NCBI GenBank assembly: GCA_021323855.1
Contig: JAJPKE010000045.1
Location: 186,001 to 250,000, forward strand
Origin: Chloroflexota bacterium
Lineage (GTDB): Bacteria; Chloroflexota; Ktedonobacteria; Ktedonobacterales; JADMIN01
Direction of reading: 5' to 3'
DNA: 64,000 nt
Positions 16,661 through 25,639 of this stretch are shown here, piece by piece. Each line of letters starts with the position of its first letter. Within the stretch, counting starts at the first letter, position 1. The notes beneath the pieces were generated by a model, which made no database searches, was not told where the DNA came from, and saw only the letters and a list, made by a program, of their open reading frames with translations. The translations under genes were made by a program, and so were the position numbers.

Positions 16661-17821
16661 TCATAGGGCTTCTTCAGCATCCATCTGGAATTCCTGGTAG
16701 CGCAGCAAGCCACGGCGCGGCCAAACGCTGTAGGCAGGAGCCTGGCTGGCTTCGACGACACCGATAGCCCGGCGATAGCAGTTGAGTTGCGACTCAATCT
16801 CCGCCCGCCCCATTGCGCCAAACTCGTCACCAAGCGCAGTATAAACCTGCGCGAGCAGGGGAAGATCATGAAGCTGCTCCGCTATCTGGCCGATGGACTC
16901 CAGGTGCGTTATGCGATTCTGGTTCATCAGTGAGAGCATCCGGTGGAGGCGTGTCTGCGCCAGCAACGCCATACATTGAGCAGCAGGATCATGGGTAATA
17001 GCCCCTAATGCCTGGTTGATGTGATCGCGCGCTAACTGGACGATATCTTCCCGGTAGTGATGCACCAGTCCGGTTCCTGGTGGTGCCAGGGTATCGAGCG
17101 CAATATCAGCAATCACGATACGCAGGCGGGCAAATTCATCTGCGGAGCCGAATTTCTCATAGATGGCCGATGCAGCGAGGATGTGTTGCAGCGCCAGTTT
17201 CGTGTTGCCACGCCAGCGATGGAGCATGGCGATAGTCCAATCAAGGCCTGCAACCCGTAGTGCCGTGCTTTTGGCCGCTGGCAAAGCAGAAGCGAGGGTA
17301 TGAGCGCGGTAGCATTGCTTCAGCGACTCTTGATAACGGCCCAGGAGGAACAGTTCGACGCTATAGCGATCACGCAGGTCGATCTCCAGCGCGGCTCCTC
17401 TCGGATCGCCATCTGGCGCGAGATCAAGCCAGGCGCTTAGCCCCTGGCTGGCTACAAAGGCGGCATGAGCGAATTGCTGAAGATTGTGGTACGCCTCAGC
17501 ACAGAGCAGAGACAATTGAGCGAATTCTGCGCGGGCTTCTAATACTGAACAGAGCGAGAAAGCCTCTTCATAAAGCGCGATTGCCTGCGTATAGTCGTGG
17601 CGACTCTGCGCGGAGGCCGCCAGGATATAGAGTTGCCGCAATCGCTGGGTGAGCGACATGGGCCACGCGCGATAGGGCACGACGAGGCGTTCAGCCTCTT
17701 CAAACAAGCCTTCCGCAAGGTGGACATAGGCCGAAGAAAGGACAGCGGCGAAGGTAGGAGAATGGGCATGTTCGTGATGCTCTGATGGCAGATTTGGTGT
17801 ATCCAGCCGGGAATTGCGCAT
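16661..17821 (-). CDS. TPR-like helical repeat protein
   Basis: 386 residues from the ATG at 17821, with GGAG 8 nt upstream (an in-frame start at 17878 has none). All alpha, with TPR-like repeats such as HDYTQAIALYEEAFSLC, FLLGRYQESLKQCYRAHTLA and RWRGNTKLALQHILAASAIY. It is like the C-terminal half of the XRE-TPR regulators in this window but has no HTH. It could be a protein-interaction or peptide-sensing module. It converges on the acylase gene with 14 bp between the stops. Confidence 0.75.
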   Translation of the reverse strand: MRNSRLDTPNLPSEHHEHAHSPTFAAVLSSAYVHLAEGLFEEAERLVVPYRAWPMSLTQRLRQLYILAASAQSRHDYTQAIALYEEAFSLCSVLEARAEFAQLSLLCAEAYHNLQQFAHAAFVASQGLSAWLDLAPDGDPRGAALEIDLRDRYSVELFLLGRYQESLKQCYRAHTLASALPAAKSTALRVAGLDWTIAMLHRWRGNTKLALQHILAASAIYEKFGSADEFARLRIVIADIALDTLAPPGTGLVHHYREDIVQLARDHINQALGAITHDPAAQCMALLAQTRLHRMLSLMNQNRITHLESIGQIAEQLHDLPLLAQVYTALGDEFGAMGRAEIESQLNCYRRAIGVVEASQAPAYSVWPRRGLLRYQEFQMDAEEAL

Positions 17822-18002
17822 ATCAGTCTCCGGAAGAGGAAGCCTTACTGGCTTCGTATGCCTCACATGACCCAACAACGCTGTTTGTGGTCGGATTTCC
17901 CCCGATGGATGAAATTCATCACTATTATATCAAGCCAGTATAGCAAGCCATATCTGGCTGGCACACCACGCGCTCCTTGCGGTGAGAATCATGTAGCGAA
18001 AA

Positions 18003-18035
18003 GGCGTCCCGATTCTATGGAGAGGTCGGGACGCC
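18003..18035 (-). terminator. Intrinsic terminator of the small peptide gene
   Basis: Arms 18003-18012 and 18026-18035 (GGCGTCCCGA, 10 bp perfect). On the minus strand it is followed by TTTTCGC. It lies 20 bp past the stop of the 79-residue gene, marking that gene as its own transcript. Confidence 0.8.
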
Positions 18036-18054
18036 AGGCGCGGAATGCAGCGTG

Positions 18055-18294
18055 CTAGCAGTGAGTTCCCACACCGCCGCCGCACGTGCTGGATGGGCCA
18101 CCATCACCGAGCGGATGAGGAGCGGTGAGCAGATGCAGGTGATGGGAGGGCAGCACCTGGCCTGCCAGATGAGATAGCGTGCCGGGCAGCGACATAGTGA
18201 TAGCGACGGCCATCACCAAAGAGAGACTCAAGATGGCGATCAAGAGGATACGCCGCCACTGGACGTCATCGAGCCTATACAGTACAGTAAACAT
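18055..18294 (-). CDS. Small membrane-anchored peptide with C-terminal cysteines
   Basis: 79 residues from the ATG at 18294, preceded by AGGGAG at 8 nt. Residues about 16-34 form one hydrophobic helix (ILLIAILSLSLVMAVAI) after a charged N-terminus (DDVQWRR). Next comes a His-rich segment (LPSHHLHLLTAPHP) and a Gly-rich end, SSTCGGGVGTHC, with Cys71 and Cys79. A terminator follows directly. The layout (leader helix, then a short Cys/Gly tail) fits a secreted or surface peptide, but no modifying enzyme gene is adjacent. Function unknown. Confidence 0.6.
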   Translation of the reverse strand: MFTVLYRLDDVQWRRILLIAILSLSLVMAVAITMSLPGTLSHLAGQVLPSHHLHLLTAPHPLGDGGPSSTCGGGVGTHC

Positions 18295-18600
18295 AGAAGG
18301 TTCTCCCTGTCGTGTGCGCATGGACTTGTCAAAGTCCATCTGGATGTCTCAAGCACGGAGCACTGAGAGGGCGGATACTTTTCAGAGAAGAGCCTGCTTT
18401 GGGCAAGGTGGAGCTTGGCCAATGCCTGGCTCTTTTCTTTGTGTGGCGCGCCCCACATGGGGTGTTATGGACCCAACGGTTGTGCCATGAACCGCATCCC
18501 CTTTCTGGCTCGCAACAGCCCCTATAAGGGCTGTGCATTTGTACTGGAGCTCCCAGGAAGCACGCTGACGGATGATGTCAGCAGCGGGAAAGACGAGCCG
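18295..18600. other. Intergenic region with a small hairpin
   Basis: About 300 bp upstream of the small peptide gene. It contains a perfect 7-bp stem ACAGCCC / GGGCTGT (18515-18534), which on the minus strand stands about 70 bp past the stop of the 148-residue membrane protein but lacks a T-run. No gene is supported. Confidence 0.35.
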
Positions 18601-19047
18601 TTACGCATACCCATAGTCGGTTGGATGGTCTTCTTCGTCAGGATTCGGCAGGTACGGTCCGCCAGACTTTGGCATTTTGGGCGTTTTGGGAGAACGATGG
18701 AACACCCATTTGAGAATCACCGCCAGCAGTTTGAACGGGAATATACAGACGTTCAACCAGAACCGCACTCCTCCCGTTGCCGAGCGCAACATCCAGCGAA
18801 GAAGCCGCACGAGAGTGGTGAGGCCGATAATCGCCAGAGTAAGCGCAGCGGCGGCGAAGGCGATGACGGAAGGGACATCCAGGCGATGGCTGAACTGCCA
18901 TTGGGCAGCAGTGGATAGGAACAAGATAACCGTAAGGATGGTCAATCCGGGGATGAGCGCCAGATACAGCACCAGATACCAGATGATGTGCGCTACGCCT
19001 GGTTTACGGTATGGTTTCTGGCTGGAGTGATAAGAACGTTTGCTCAT
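18601..19047 (-). CDS. Membrane protein of unknown function
   Basis: 148 residues from the ATG at 19047 (MSKRSYHSSQKPYRK). Two hydrophobic segments (about 20-46 HIIWYLVLYLALIPGLTILT..., and 60-80 VIAFAAAALTLAIIGLTTLV) and a shorter amphipathic one near 100-117. The N-terminus is basic, and the C-terminus is Pro-rich and acidic (SGGPYLPNPDEEDHPTDYG). A strong promoter is visible upstream (19139-19167). No family recognised. Confidence 0.7.
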   Translation of the reverse strand: MSKRSYHSSQKPYRKPGVAHIIWYLVLYLALIPGLTILTVILFLSTAAQWQFSHRLDVPSVIAFAAAALTLAIIGLTTLVRLLRWMLRSATGGVRFWLNVCIFPFKLLAVILKWVFHRSPKTPKMPKSGGPYLPNPDEEDHPTDYGYA

Positions 19048-19138
19048 AGATGCACCATTGCCCTTTCCGCGCTGAAATTCGGAGCGAGACGCCAACTTCC
19101 GCGACAACTTTGTCTTTCGCACAAGATATTTGAATATG

Positions 19139-19167
19139 ATAATAATGCAATTCAAATCAAATGTCAA
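19139..19167 (-). promoter_or_regulatory. Sigma70-type promoter for the 148-residue membrane protein
   Basis: On the minus strand: TTGACA (19162-19167), 17-bp spacer, TATTAT (19139-19144). Transcription would start near 19132, about 85 bp before the ATG at 19047. The surrounding 19120-19180 is notably AT-rich. Confidence 0.75.
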
Positions 19168-19410
19168 GAGAGAAAAGAGGAAATGTCATCTTTGTTCTCA
19201 TTTTCTCATGCCATAGCCGGCCAATTTGAAAAGAAATTTTGGATGTTTTGGTATCACCCTGCTATTACCATGCTGTAATAGGGCATGGGTCAGCGAGTTG
19301 AATGTGGTTCAAATGACAGCGATGGCCAATGTAGCATCAGGTGCGCAGACGCTAGCGAGAGCTTCTGAGCAATAGGCCGGGGTAAGTTTAGGGGTTCTCT
19401 TGGCGGTTCT

Positions 19411-19773
19411 CTATGGAGTGCGCCTTTGAGGCGTGTGTATTATTGGGACTACATCGGAGGAGGGGAAATCGTGCAGCGGGTCCACATCTGGAAGTTGTGG
19501 GGGCGTGTCAGGTTGATTAAGGTCCTGGCACCACGGCTCGAGGATTTCATCATGATGTCTATATATCTCATCGCAGGCCCGCTCAAAGTCTGAACCATTC
19601 GGTTCACAGAGAGTCTCTGGAAGCGATGTGATCTCCTGGCCTTTGGCCTTTGCCTCTTTTTTGGCTCTCTCCTTCGCCAAATCTATCGCACGCTCATGAA
19701 TCTTTTCGGCTGCTCTTAGAAACCCCTGACGATAGGCTTCACGAAGTTCGCGCTGATGCTTATTGAAGATCAT
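19411..19773 (-). CDS. Hypothetical charged helical protein
   Basis: 120 residues. The first half is a highly charged helix (REAYRQGFLRAAEKIHERAI, then KERAKKEAKAKGQ). The second half has two Cys residues (LCEPNG, EPWCQD) and a Pro/Asp-rich end. There is no membrane segment and no recognised domain. No clear Shine-Dalgarno precedes the ATG at 19773. GC is lower than in the flanking housekeeping genes, as in the adjacent XRE-TPR gene. It may be an accessory gene, and I am only moderately sure it is real. Confidence 0.5.
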   Translation of the reverse strand: MIFNKHQRELREAYRQGFLRAAEKIHERAIDLAKERAKKEAKAKGQEITSLPETLCEPNGSDFERACDEIYRHHDEILEPWCQDLNQPDTPPQLPDVDPLHDFPSSDVVPIIHTPQRRTP

Positions 19774-20005
19774 AACGATATCGTGTCCTATCTCTAATCT
19801 CTACTCAAAAGGAATGACCTACACTGCCTCAACTTTGGGGACAAGTATAAACCACTCTACTAGAGATATTCAAGTAGAGAAATGAGGATGCGACTACTTA
19901 TGTGGCTTCGGCGCTCGTATTATTCCTCTCACCAACGTCTCAGAACATAGGTGGCGTGCCGTCGAGATGGTCTCTTTACCGCTGTTGGCTCAGCAAGCCA
20001 GACTG

Positions 20006-22438
20006 CTAGAACCGTGAGCCAGTTCCAGCGGTCCCGGCTACCATTTTTTGCAATATCTCTTCCCTCAGCCAGTCTTTCGTTGATAATCTTTCTTGGACCC
20101 CTATAATACGTTGCGCCTCTCGCAAGAGCTGTTCAAACAGACCTGCGAGGTCTCGCACGAAGGTGGCTCCTCCTTCGATAGAGTCATCTATCTGATAGCA
20201 GATCGCTGTTTGCATAACCCCGTTTCGATGGTCCAGAGTAAAACGATCTGCCAGGGGATAGGGGATCTCCAGCAATGCCTCAAGCCCCTTGATCTCGAAG
20301 CTCAACGGAATCTCATATATTCCCGCTTCAAGCTCATAGGCAGCAGGCCAGCTATCGAGAAGGCCGAGCGCCTCTTCCATCTGATTCAGAATGCGCCTGT
20401 CCGCGTCTTTGGTGTGCAGACCCTCTGCCAGCGTCTTCCGGCAACAAAGATCACGGCTCTTTACCCTCACAGGAGTGGCTGCCAGCGTTCCGTTAGCGGC
20501 AAGTGGCGATTGCAGATTCTGTCGAAACGCATAGTAGCGGTCTATATGGTACCTGGCGGCAGTAGCCGGATAGCCAGGAGGCAAATTCAGCGAGAGCGAT
20601 GATGACAATTCATTTTGGGCCATGAAGCGCGGCCCCGGCTTCTGCTCGAAATGCGCCATGATTTCGGCCCACCGCTCACTATAGGGCGTCGTTTCGGTGG
20701 GACGTATCTGGTGATCAATATGATCAATGACAATGAACTTGTAGACCCTGGTGATGAGTTCTGCGCAGAGATCGCGCCATGCGGTTTCAGTAGAGAAGCT
20801 GCTTGGTAACGCTGATGTGACTTCGCTTATGTTCATCAGCACCTGCGGTGTTTCCCCGCTGGGTTTATAGGTCTGTAGCAGGTCTAGCGCCATCTGTACA
20901 CGTTTGCGCAATCGCTGGGCAGAAGGGTCTTTTGTGGTAATGAGCGGAGTTGTCAGCCCTTCAAGCGCATCTCTATAGTACCGCAGTGTTAATTCACGCC
21001 AGCCGTCTTGCTCCCATTCCCATGTCAATTCAGCCAGGGCTTCATACACGTTGGGAAGACGGCGACCCGACCCAATCAGATGCTCTAGCTGCAATGCTTC
21101 ATTGAGAAGCGTTTGCGCTTCGCGGTATTTCTCCTGATCTGGTTGCGCTGCAAGCGAACCACGGATGCGGAGGAGAATCCCTAAACACAGGAGACAGCGG
21201 CCCAGAAGCAGCCGGCTTCGTTCCCCCCGCAAACCGTCGAGGGCGGCTCTATAATACTCTTCGGCTTTTCTGAGCAGTTCAATATTGGCCGGGTTCTGAA
21301 ATACGTTCTGGATAATCTTTCGGCGCTCCCCAGGCTCCAGCGCCTTATGCCAGCCATGAGTAATAAGCAGATCCTGGATCTCACGCCGGTACGCATCACC
21401 AAGATACAGTTGATTCTTGGTAACACCAGCCGTTTCTTGCACTCGCTCACATTCACGAAGAGCTTCTTCATAGAGGGCAACAGCGCGCGAGAATTCCCCG
21501 TTCTTGGAGTAGGCCCATGCCCGAAGCTCTTTAATACGGCGCAGAAAAGTCGCGCGAGCAGGGGTGGGAGGCGTCGCTAAGAGATGTGTCTCCGCTTCAA
21601 GGCAGTGTGACAGCGCTGGCATTGGTTCTCCAGCAAACATGGCGACTTGAGCGAGACGTTTATACGAACGCCCCAGACCCTCATGGATAAGTGCTTCGCT
21701 GGCCCCTGGCATGCGCAAGTATTCGTTATAGATTGCTATGCTCTTCTTGATGTACTCTTCCGCATCGAGATAGCGTCCGGCACGCAGCGCCATAATACCT
21801 TTGGTGGCATACACTTCTGCCTGTAGCCCTCGTGCCCAATCTTTGGGAAGACGAGTAATGGCAACGAGGGCCTTATTTATATATTGCCTGGCTTTTCCAA
21901 ATTCCCCAAGTTCGAGCCAGGCATCAGCAAGATACTTCCGGGCAAACGTTCGCAGCGTAGGCGTATATTCGTTATGCTTTTTTATCTCATCGAAGGCATC
22001 ACGGGCAGCCTCAAACTGGCCGGCAAACAGGTATCTGCGGCTTTGGAAAAACTGATCCCACGATGTCACAACGGCTCCAATATCCTGCGCAACAATCTCT
22101 CTATCATTAGGGCTAAGTTGGTAAGTTGATTCAAGATGACTTATCAAAGAAGACACAGCCGCGTTGAGAGGGTCCGTCTTGTAGCCGGCGCTCTCCAGAA
22201 GCAGTTGTTCTTCTTCTGCGTTCAATCCCAGGGCATTGCTGAGGATACCGATCAGCGTGATGGTTGGTATACGACGTCCGCTCTCGAGCAAACTGATTAA
22301 ACTGATTGATCTTCCTATTCTGTCGGCCAGGTCCTTTTGTGACATTTCTTTGTTATCGCGCAGTCTTCGCAATGTTTCGGGAAACGCTGTCCGTGCGGCC
22401 CTGTTCTGCTGGGGTAGGGTAAGTTCACGTGTTTGCAT
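20006..22438 (-). CDS. Large XRE-family regulator with TPR-like C-terminus
   Basis: About 810 residues from the ATG at 22438, with GAGGGG upstream. Residues about 20-75 are an XRE/Cro HTH (ETLRRLRDNKEMSQKDLADR, then RSISLISLLESGRRIPT). The rest is alpha-helical with TPR-like units, for example FGKARQYINKALVAITRL, RYLDAEEYIKKSIAIYNEYL and EFSRAVALYEEALRECERVQ, ending in a domain of unknown type that contains four dispersed Cys. Such HTH-TPR proteins often act as peptide- or ligand-controlled regulators (PlcR/Rap-like logic); the ligand here is unknown. GC is clearly lower than in the flanks, which suggests an accessory origin. Confidence 0.85.
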   Translation of the reverse strand: MQTRELTLPQQNRAARTAFPETLRRLRDNKEMSQKDLADRIGRSISLISLLESGRRIPTITLIGILSNALGLNAEEEQLLLESAGYKTDPLNAAVSSLISHLESTYQLSPNDREIVAQDIGAVVTSWDQFFQSRRYLFAGQFEAARDAFDEIKKHNEYTPTLRTFARKYLADAWLELGEFGKARQYINKALVAITRLPKDWARGLQAEVYATKGIMALRAGRYLDAEEYIKKSIAIYNEYLRMPGASEALIHEGLGRSYKRLAQVAMFAGEPMPALSHCLEAETHLLATPPTPARATFLRRIKELRAWAYSKNGEFSRAVALYEEALRECERVQETAGVTKNQLYLGDAYRREIQDLLITHGWHKALEPGERRKIIQNVFQNPANIELLRKAEEYYRAALDGLRGERSRLLLGRCLLCLGILLRIRGSLAAQPDQEKYREAQTLLNEALQLEHLIGSGRRLPNVYEALAELTWEWEQDGWRELTLRYYRDALEGLTTPLITTKDPSAQRLRKRVQMALDLLQTYKPSGETPQVLMNISEVTSALPSSFSTETAWRDLCAELITRVYKFIVIDHIDHQIRPTETTPYSERWAEIMAHFEQKPGPRFMAQNELSSSLSLNLPPGYPATAARYHIDRYYAFRQNLQSPLAANGTLAATPVRVKSRDLCCRKTLAEGLHTKDADRRILNQMEEALGLLDSWPAAYELEAGIYEIPLSFEIKGLEALLEIPYPLADRFTLDHRNGVMQTAICYQIDDSIEGGATFVRDLAGLFEQLLREAQRIIGVQERLSTKDWLREEILQKMVAGTAGTGSRF

Positions 22439-22934
22439 GCAGGCCACGTCCCCTCTATTCTCTCAAGCTCACCCTGGCGGTGGCCACTATACACAACCCT
22501 GCTTTACTTTATTTTCTGCTGTTGCGTCGCGCAGCTATGGTGATGCAGTCCTCCAATGAAACCGCTCGAAATCGGGCAAATTTGCCCAATCTCCCAGGCC
22601 GCATAGCGGCTATCCGCGTACATCTATACTTACGTTTGAACCGCATTGAAGGTCATTCTAATAAGAATCTAAAACCTTTGTCAAGCCCTCGACAAGATGT
22701 TGGAGTTACGAAATATTCTAATCTAAGTGCCAGCAGATGGATACCACATTCGATTATTTGGGCATTTCTGCGGTTTCTCTGCCCCCACGCTCTGTAGGCG
22801 CAGTGTTTCATATTTTATTGAATATGTTTAAAGAGCAACCTGATCGCTGCCTGAATACAGGTTTTTTTCACCCGGATATTCACGAAATTGCTCTCAACCT
22901 GGCAATGGAGAGATTTGCAGGGTGCTATGGGGCA
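22439..22934. other. Low-GC intergenic region
   Basis: About 500 bp between the large XRE gene and marC. It holds the XRE gene promoter (not resolved) and ends with a short CCTG-AATA-CAGG hairpin plus T7 near 22852-22870 (plus strand). Open frames across it have no recognisable products. Confidence 0.35.
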
Positions 22935-23567
22935 CTAATGGCCTGCCGCCTGGTGGATAAACGCTCCGATGCCATTCAGGATGAACTGCGCGGCCACCGC
23001 CGCCAGCAGCATGCCCAGCACGCGCGAGAGGACGAGGATGCCAGTGGTGCCGACGCGCTTCTGAATTTGCAGGCTGACGCGCATGGCAAACCAGGCGGCG
23101 ACGAGCGTGACGGCGGTGGCCACCGCAATGGCGACCAGTTGCGGCGGATTGCCCTGGGTTGAGCCAACCAGCAGGATGACGCTGGTAATCGTGCCTGGCC
23201 CCGCTATCATGGGTATAGCAAGCGGGAATACGCTGACATCATCGCGTGTGCGCGCTTCGCGGGCCTCGCGCGGCGTCTCGCGCGTGCCAGACTGGCGGCC
23301 AAAGAGCATATCAATCGCCACCAAAAAGAGCAGCACGCCGCCCGCGATGCTGAAGGCTTCCGCTGTGACGCCGAGCGCGGTGAAGATCGCCTGCCCCGCC
23401 AGCCCAAAGACCAGGATGACGATAGAGGCGATGACGATGGCGCGCGTGATGACGGTAGTGCGTTCCTGTGGCGCCAGCCCCGCCGTCAGCGCCAGCACCA
23501 CCGGCACCAGCCCAACTGGGTCTATTACGGTGAACATCGTCACGAACGCTTTGATGATAAACTGCAT
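22935..23567 (-). CDS. MarC family integral membrane protein
   Basis: 210 residues with six membrane helices and the MarC/UPF0056 signatures FTVIDPVGLVPV (about 12-23) and FPLAIPMIAGPGTITSVILL (about 113-132). The charged linker RQSGTRETPREAREARTRDD between helices 3 and 4 is usual for the family. Transport function of MarC proteins is not established; the old link to multiple antibiotic resistance was withdrawn for E. coli. It starts 31 bp after the small membrane protein gene, so it may be the last gene of the magnesium-responsive operon. Confidence 0.9.
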   Translation of the reverse strand: MQFIIKAFVTMFTVIDPVGLVPVVLALTAGLAPQERTTVITRAIVIASIVILVFGLAGQAIFTALGVTAEAFSIAGGVLLFLVAIDMLFGRQSGTRETPREAREARTRDDVSVFPLAIPMIAGPGTITSVILLVGSTQGNPPQLVAIAVATAVTLVAAWFAMRVSLQIQKRVGTTGILVLSRVLGMLLAAVAAQFILNGIGAFIHQAAGH

Positions 23568-23598
23568 GCCTCTATCGTATCACACACTCTATCGGCTG

Positions 23599-23907
23599 CT
23601 AGCGCAGGCTACGCAGTGTGCCGATGCCGATGAGCGCGATGCAGACCAGTAGCACGCCTGTGAAGAGGCTGGGCGCTTTGGCGAAGGACAACACGACGTT
23701 CATGCCGCTGAGGATCACGATGGACCAGATAACCACGAAGGCCAGCAGACCCTCGATTCTCCGGCGCGAGGGAATGCCCGATGGGCGAATGAGGCTCAGC
23801 CCCATGCGCAGCAATGCGCTAATCAACGCCAGCAGACCGGCGACCAGCCAGACGGCAAACCAGGCGAGCGCCAACAGATACGGTAGCTCTGACAGCAATG
23901 GTAACAA
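23599..23907 (-). CDS. Small membrane protein, TTG start
   Basis: 102 residues from a TTG at 23907 preceded by GGAGGGAGG; there is no suitably placed ATG. Helices at about 5-30 (LPYLLALAWFAVWLVAGLLA), 52-72 (LLAFVVIWSIVILSGMNVV) and 77-97 (LFTGVLLVCIALIGIGTL), with a basic loop SGIPSRRR between. No family recognised. It lies between the MgtE-N/CBS gene and marC, all on the minus strand, which suggests a membrane partner in the same operon. Confidence 0.65.
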   Translation of the reverse strand: MLPLLSELPYLLALAWFAVWLVAGLLALISALLRMGLSLIRPSGIPSRRRIEGLLAFVVIWSIVILSGMNVVLSFAKAPSLFTGVLLVCIALIGIGTLRSLR

Positions 23908-24016
23908 GACGCCTCCCTCCGCTCCTGCGAGCGGAAGGCGGTGAGCAAGCCATAGCTGTTTGCGCGATAAACGCTTGGTGGCGCCGGTTAACCCGGATGG
24001 TTGACCGGCGCGTCCG

Positions 24017-25519
24017 TCAGCGGAAGCGGCGCGGGATGCGCTTCTTCCAGGCGGTCGGCAAGATGACATCTATCGCGTCGTCCACCGTGACGATGCCGAG
24101 CATTGCGCCCGCGTCGTCCACGATGGGCAGCGCCACCAGGTCTTCGTCGGCAATGAGGCGCGCAACTTCGCGCTCATTGTCGTATGGATGCGCCACACAC
24201 GCAGGCGGGCGCATCACATCACTGATCGCGGCGTCCGGTTCGGCCAGCAAGAGCTGCCGCAGCTCCACCACCCCAAGCAACTTGCCCTCCGCCTCCAACG
24301 GCAGCGGACCATGTTCGGTGGTGACGAGCGCAGCGGCGGCGCGTGGCCCCGGCTTACCACGCGGCCTCGCCCCGTTCTTGCGAACCATTGGGCGGCGCGG
24401 TGGCTTGCTCTCCGCTTCGACAACGTAAATCTCCGGTAGCGCATTGGGCAGCGGGTCTTCCTCATCGGCGGCGGCGGCCTTCTTGCGGGCGCGCATCGCC
24501 TCGATGATTTCGCCCACCGTCGCCCAGGCGGGAACCGAAAGATAGTCGGTGGTCATGATGCCACCAGCACTATCTTCTGGATACCCTAGCAACTCCTGTA
24601 CCTCCTCTGCGTCGTCGCGGTCCATACGCCCCAGCAGATCGGCGGCCTCGGCTTTGGAAACGCCCTGCAAGGCGTCTGTCGCCTCGTCTGGCTCCATCTC
24701 CTCCAGCACGTCGGCGGCGCGTTCCGGGTCCATCGCACGCAGAATCTGCGCCTGGCGGTCGTCCTCCATCTCTTCCAGGGTATCGGCGGCCAGTTCCTCG
24801 TCCATGTTTTCCAGAAGATCGGCGCTTTGTTGCGGTGTCAACTCATCCATCAGTTCAGCCAGATCGGCGGGATGCAGCATATTGAGGCGTTCACGGGGCA
24901 CGCGCAACTGAAGCGCCGTATCCACACCGGCCTCCGTCACCGGTACCACCATCGCCCAATCAATCAGTGGGGCCTTTGCCCCTGGCTCGCGCTTCAATAG
25001 CGAGGCGAGCCGTTGCTGGAGTAGCTTGCCGGCGGGCAACTGGCGCAGCATCGCGCCGAAGCTGACATCCACCGCCATCAGCCGCCATTCGCCGTTGCGC
25101 TCCGCCAGGTCGAGATCGTTGATGCGCACGATGCGGCGTCCCTCCACATCTACCACCTGCCGGTCGAAGAGGCCACGCCGCAGCACGATCTCGCCCTCGC
25201 GCCTGGCAAATCGCTGCAAGTTGACGGCTGGCGTCTTCAGTTGCGCGCCAGATTCGTCGAGCCGCTGCACTTTATCCCACGGGATGAAGACATTGCGGCT
25301 GCTGCGCGGCCCCTTCACCTGCGCCACCAGCCCAATCACCGGCGGATAGACCTCCAATGGCCCTGTCGTTGCACTCCTGGAGCCATTGGACCCATTGGTT
25401 CTGTCATGCCCGTTTTGCCCGCTCTGTGGAATACGTACCACCAGATCGTCCAGCTTTGCCACTTCATCGCCGCTGGGATCACGAATCGGTTTGTTGAGCA
25501 GATCGGTGAGCGATGTCAT
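24017..25519 (-). CDS. PRC-barrel / MgtE N-domain / CBS-pair protein without a membrane pore
   Basis: 500 residues from the ATG at 25519 (GGAGGTG upstream). Order: PRC-barrel-like segment (about 2-30, LTDLLNKPIRDPSGDEVAKL), a second PRC-like segment (about 115-165, RRGLFDRQVVDVEGRRIVRI), MgtE N-terminal helical superhelix (about 215-320: LHPADLAELMDELTPQQSAD, DPERAADVLEEMEPDEATDA), then two CBS motifs (PEDSAGGIMTTDYLSVPAWA and DVMRPPACVAHP...ALPIVDDAGAMLGIVTVDDA), interrupted by a Lys/Pro/Arg-rich insert. In MgtE these domains bind Mg2+ and gate the pore, but no membrane domain follows here. The gene lies 120 bp after the NRAMP-like transporter gene, so it is probably a separate Mg2+-sensing subunit or regulator of that transporter. 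Confidence 0.9.
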   Translation of the reverse strand: MTSLTDLLNKPIRDPSGDEVAKLDDLVVRIPQSGQNGHDRTNGSNGSRSATTGPLEVYPPVIGLVAQVKGPRSSRNVFIPWDKVQRLDESGAQLKTPAVNLQRFARREGEIVLRRGLFDRQVVDVEGRRIVRINDLDLAERNGEWRLMAVDVSFGAMLRQLPAGKLLQQRLASLLKREPGAKAPLIDWAMVVPVTEAGVDTALQLRVPRERLNMLHPADLAELMDELTPQQSADLLENMDEELAADTLEEMEDDRQAQILRAMDPERAADVLEEMEPDEATDALQGVSKAEAADLLGRMDRDDAEEVQELLGYPEDSAGGIMTTDYLSVPAWATVGEIIEAMRARKKAAAADEEDPLPNALPEIYVVEAESKPPRRPMVRKNGARPRGKPGPRAAAALVTTEHGPLPLEAEGKLLGVVELRQLLLAEPDAAISDVMRPPACVAHPYDNEREVARLIADEDLVALPIVDDAGAMLGIVTVDDAIDVILPTAWKKRIPRRFR

Positions 25520-25639
25520 GCGCCACCTCCATACCATTCCAAAATAACTTCCTGACAGTCGCGCCAATAGTTTGCGCTTTCTGAGACCTGCGAGACTGAT
25601 AAACTGATGAGATCAGCGAGAACCCTACCCCTATAAGAC

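Noticed and set aside
22737..23162. Open frame on the plus strand opposite marC
   Set aside because: It is the antisense shadow of marC, rich in Arg and His, with no motifs.
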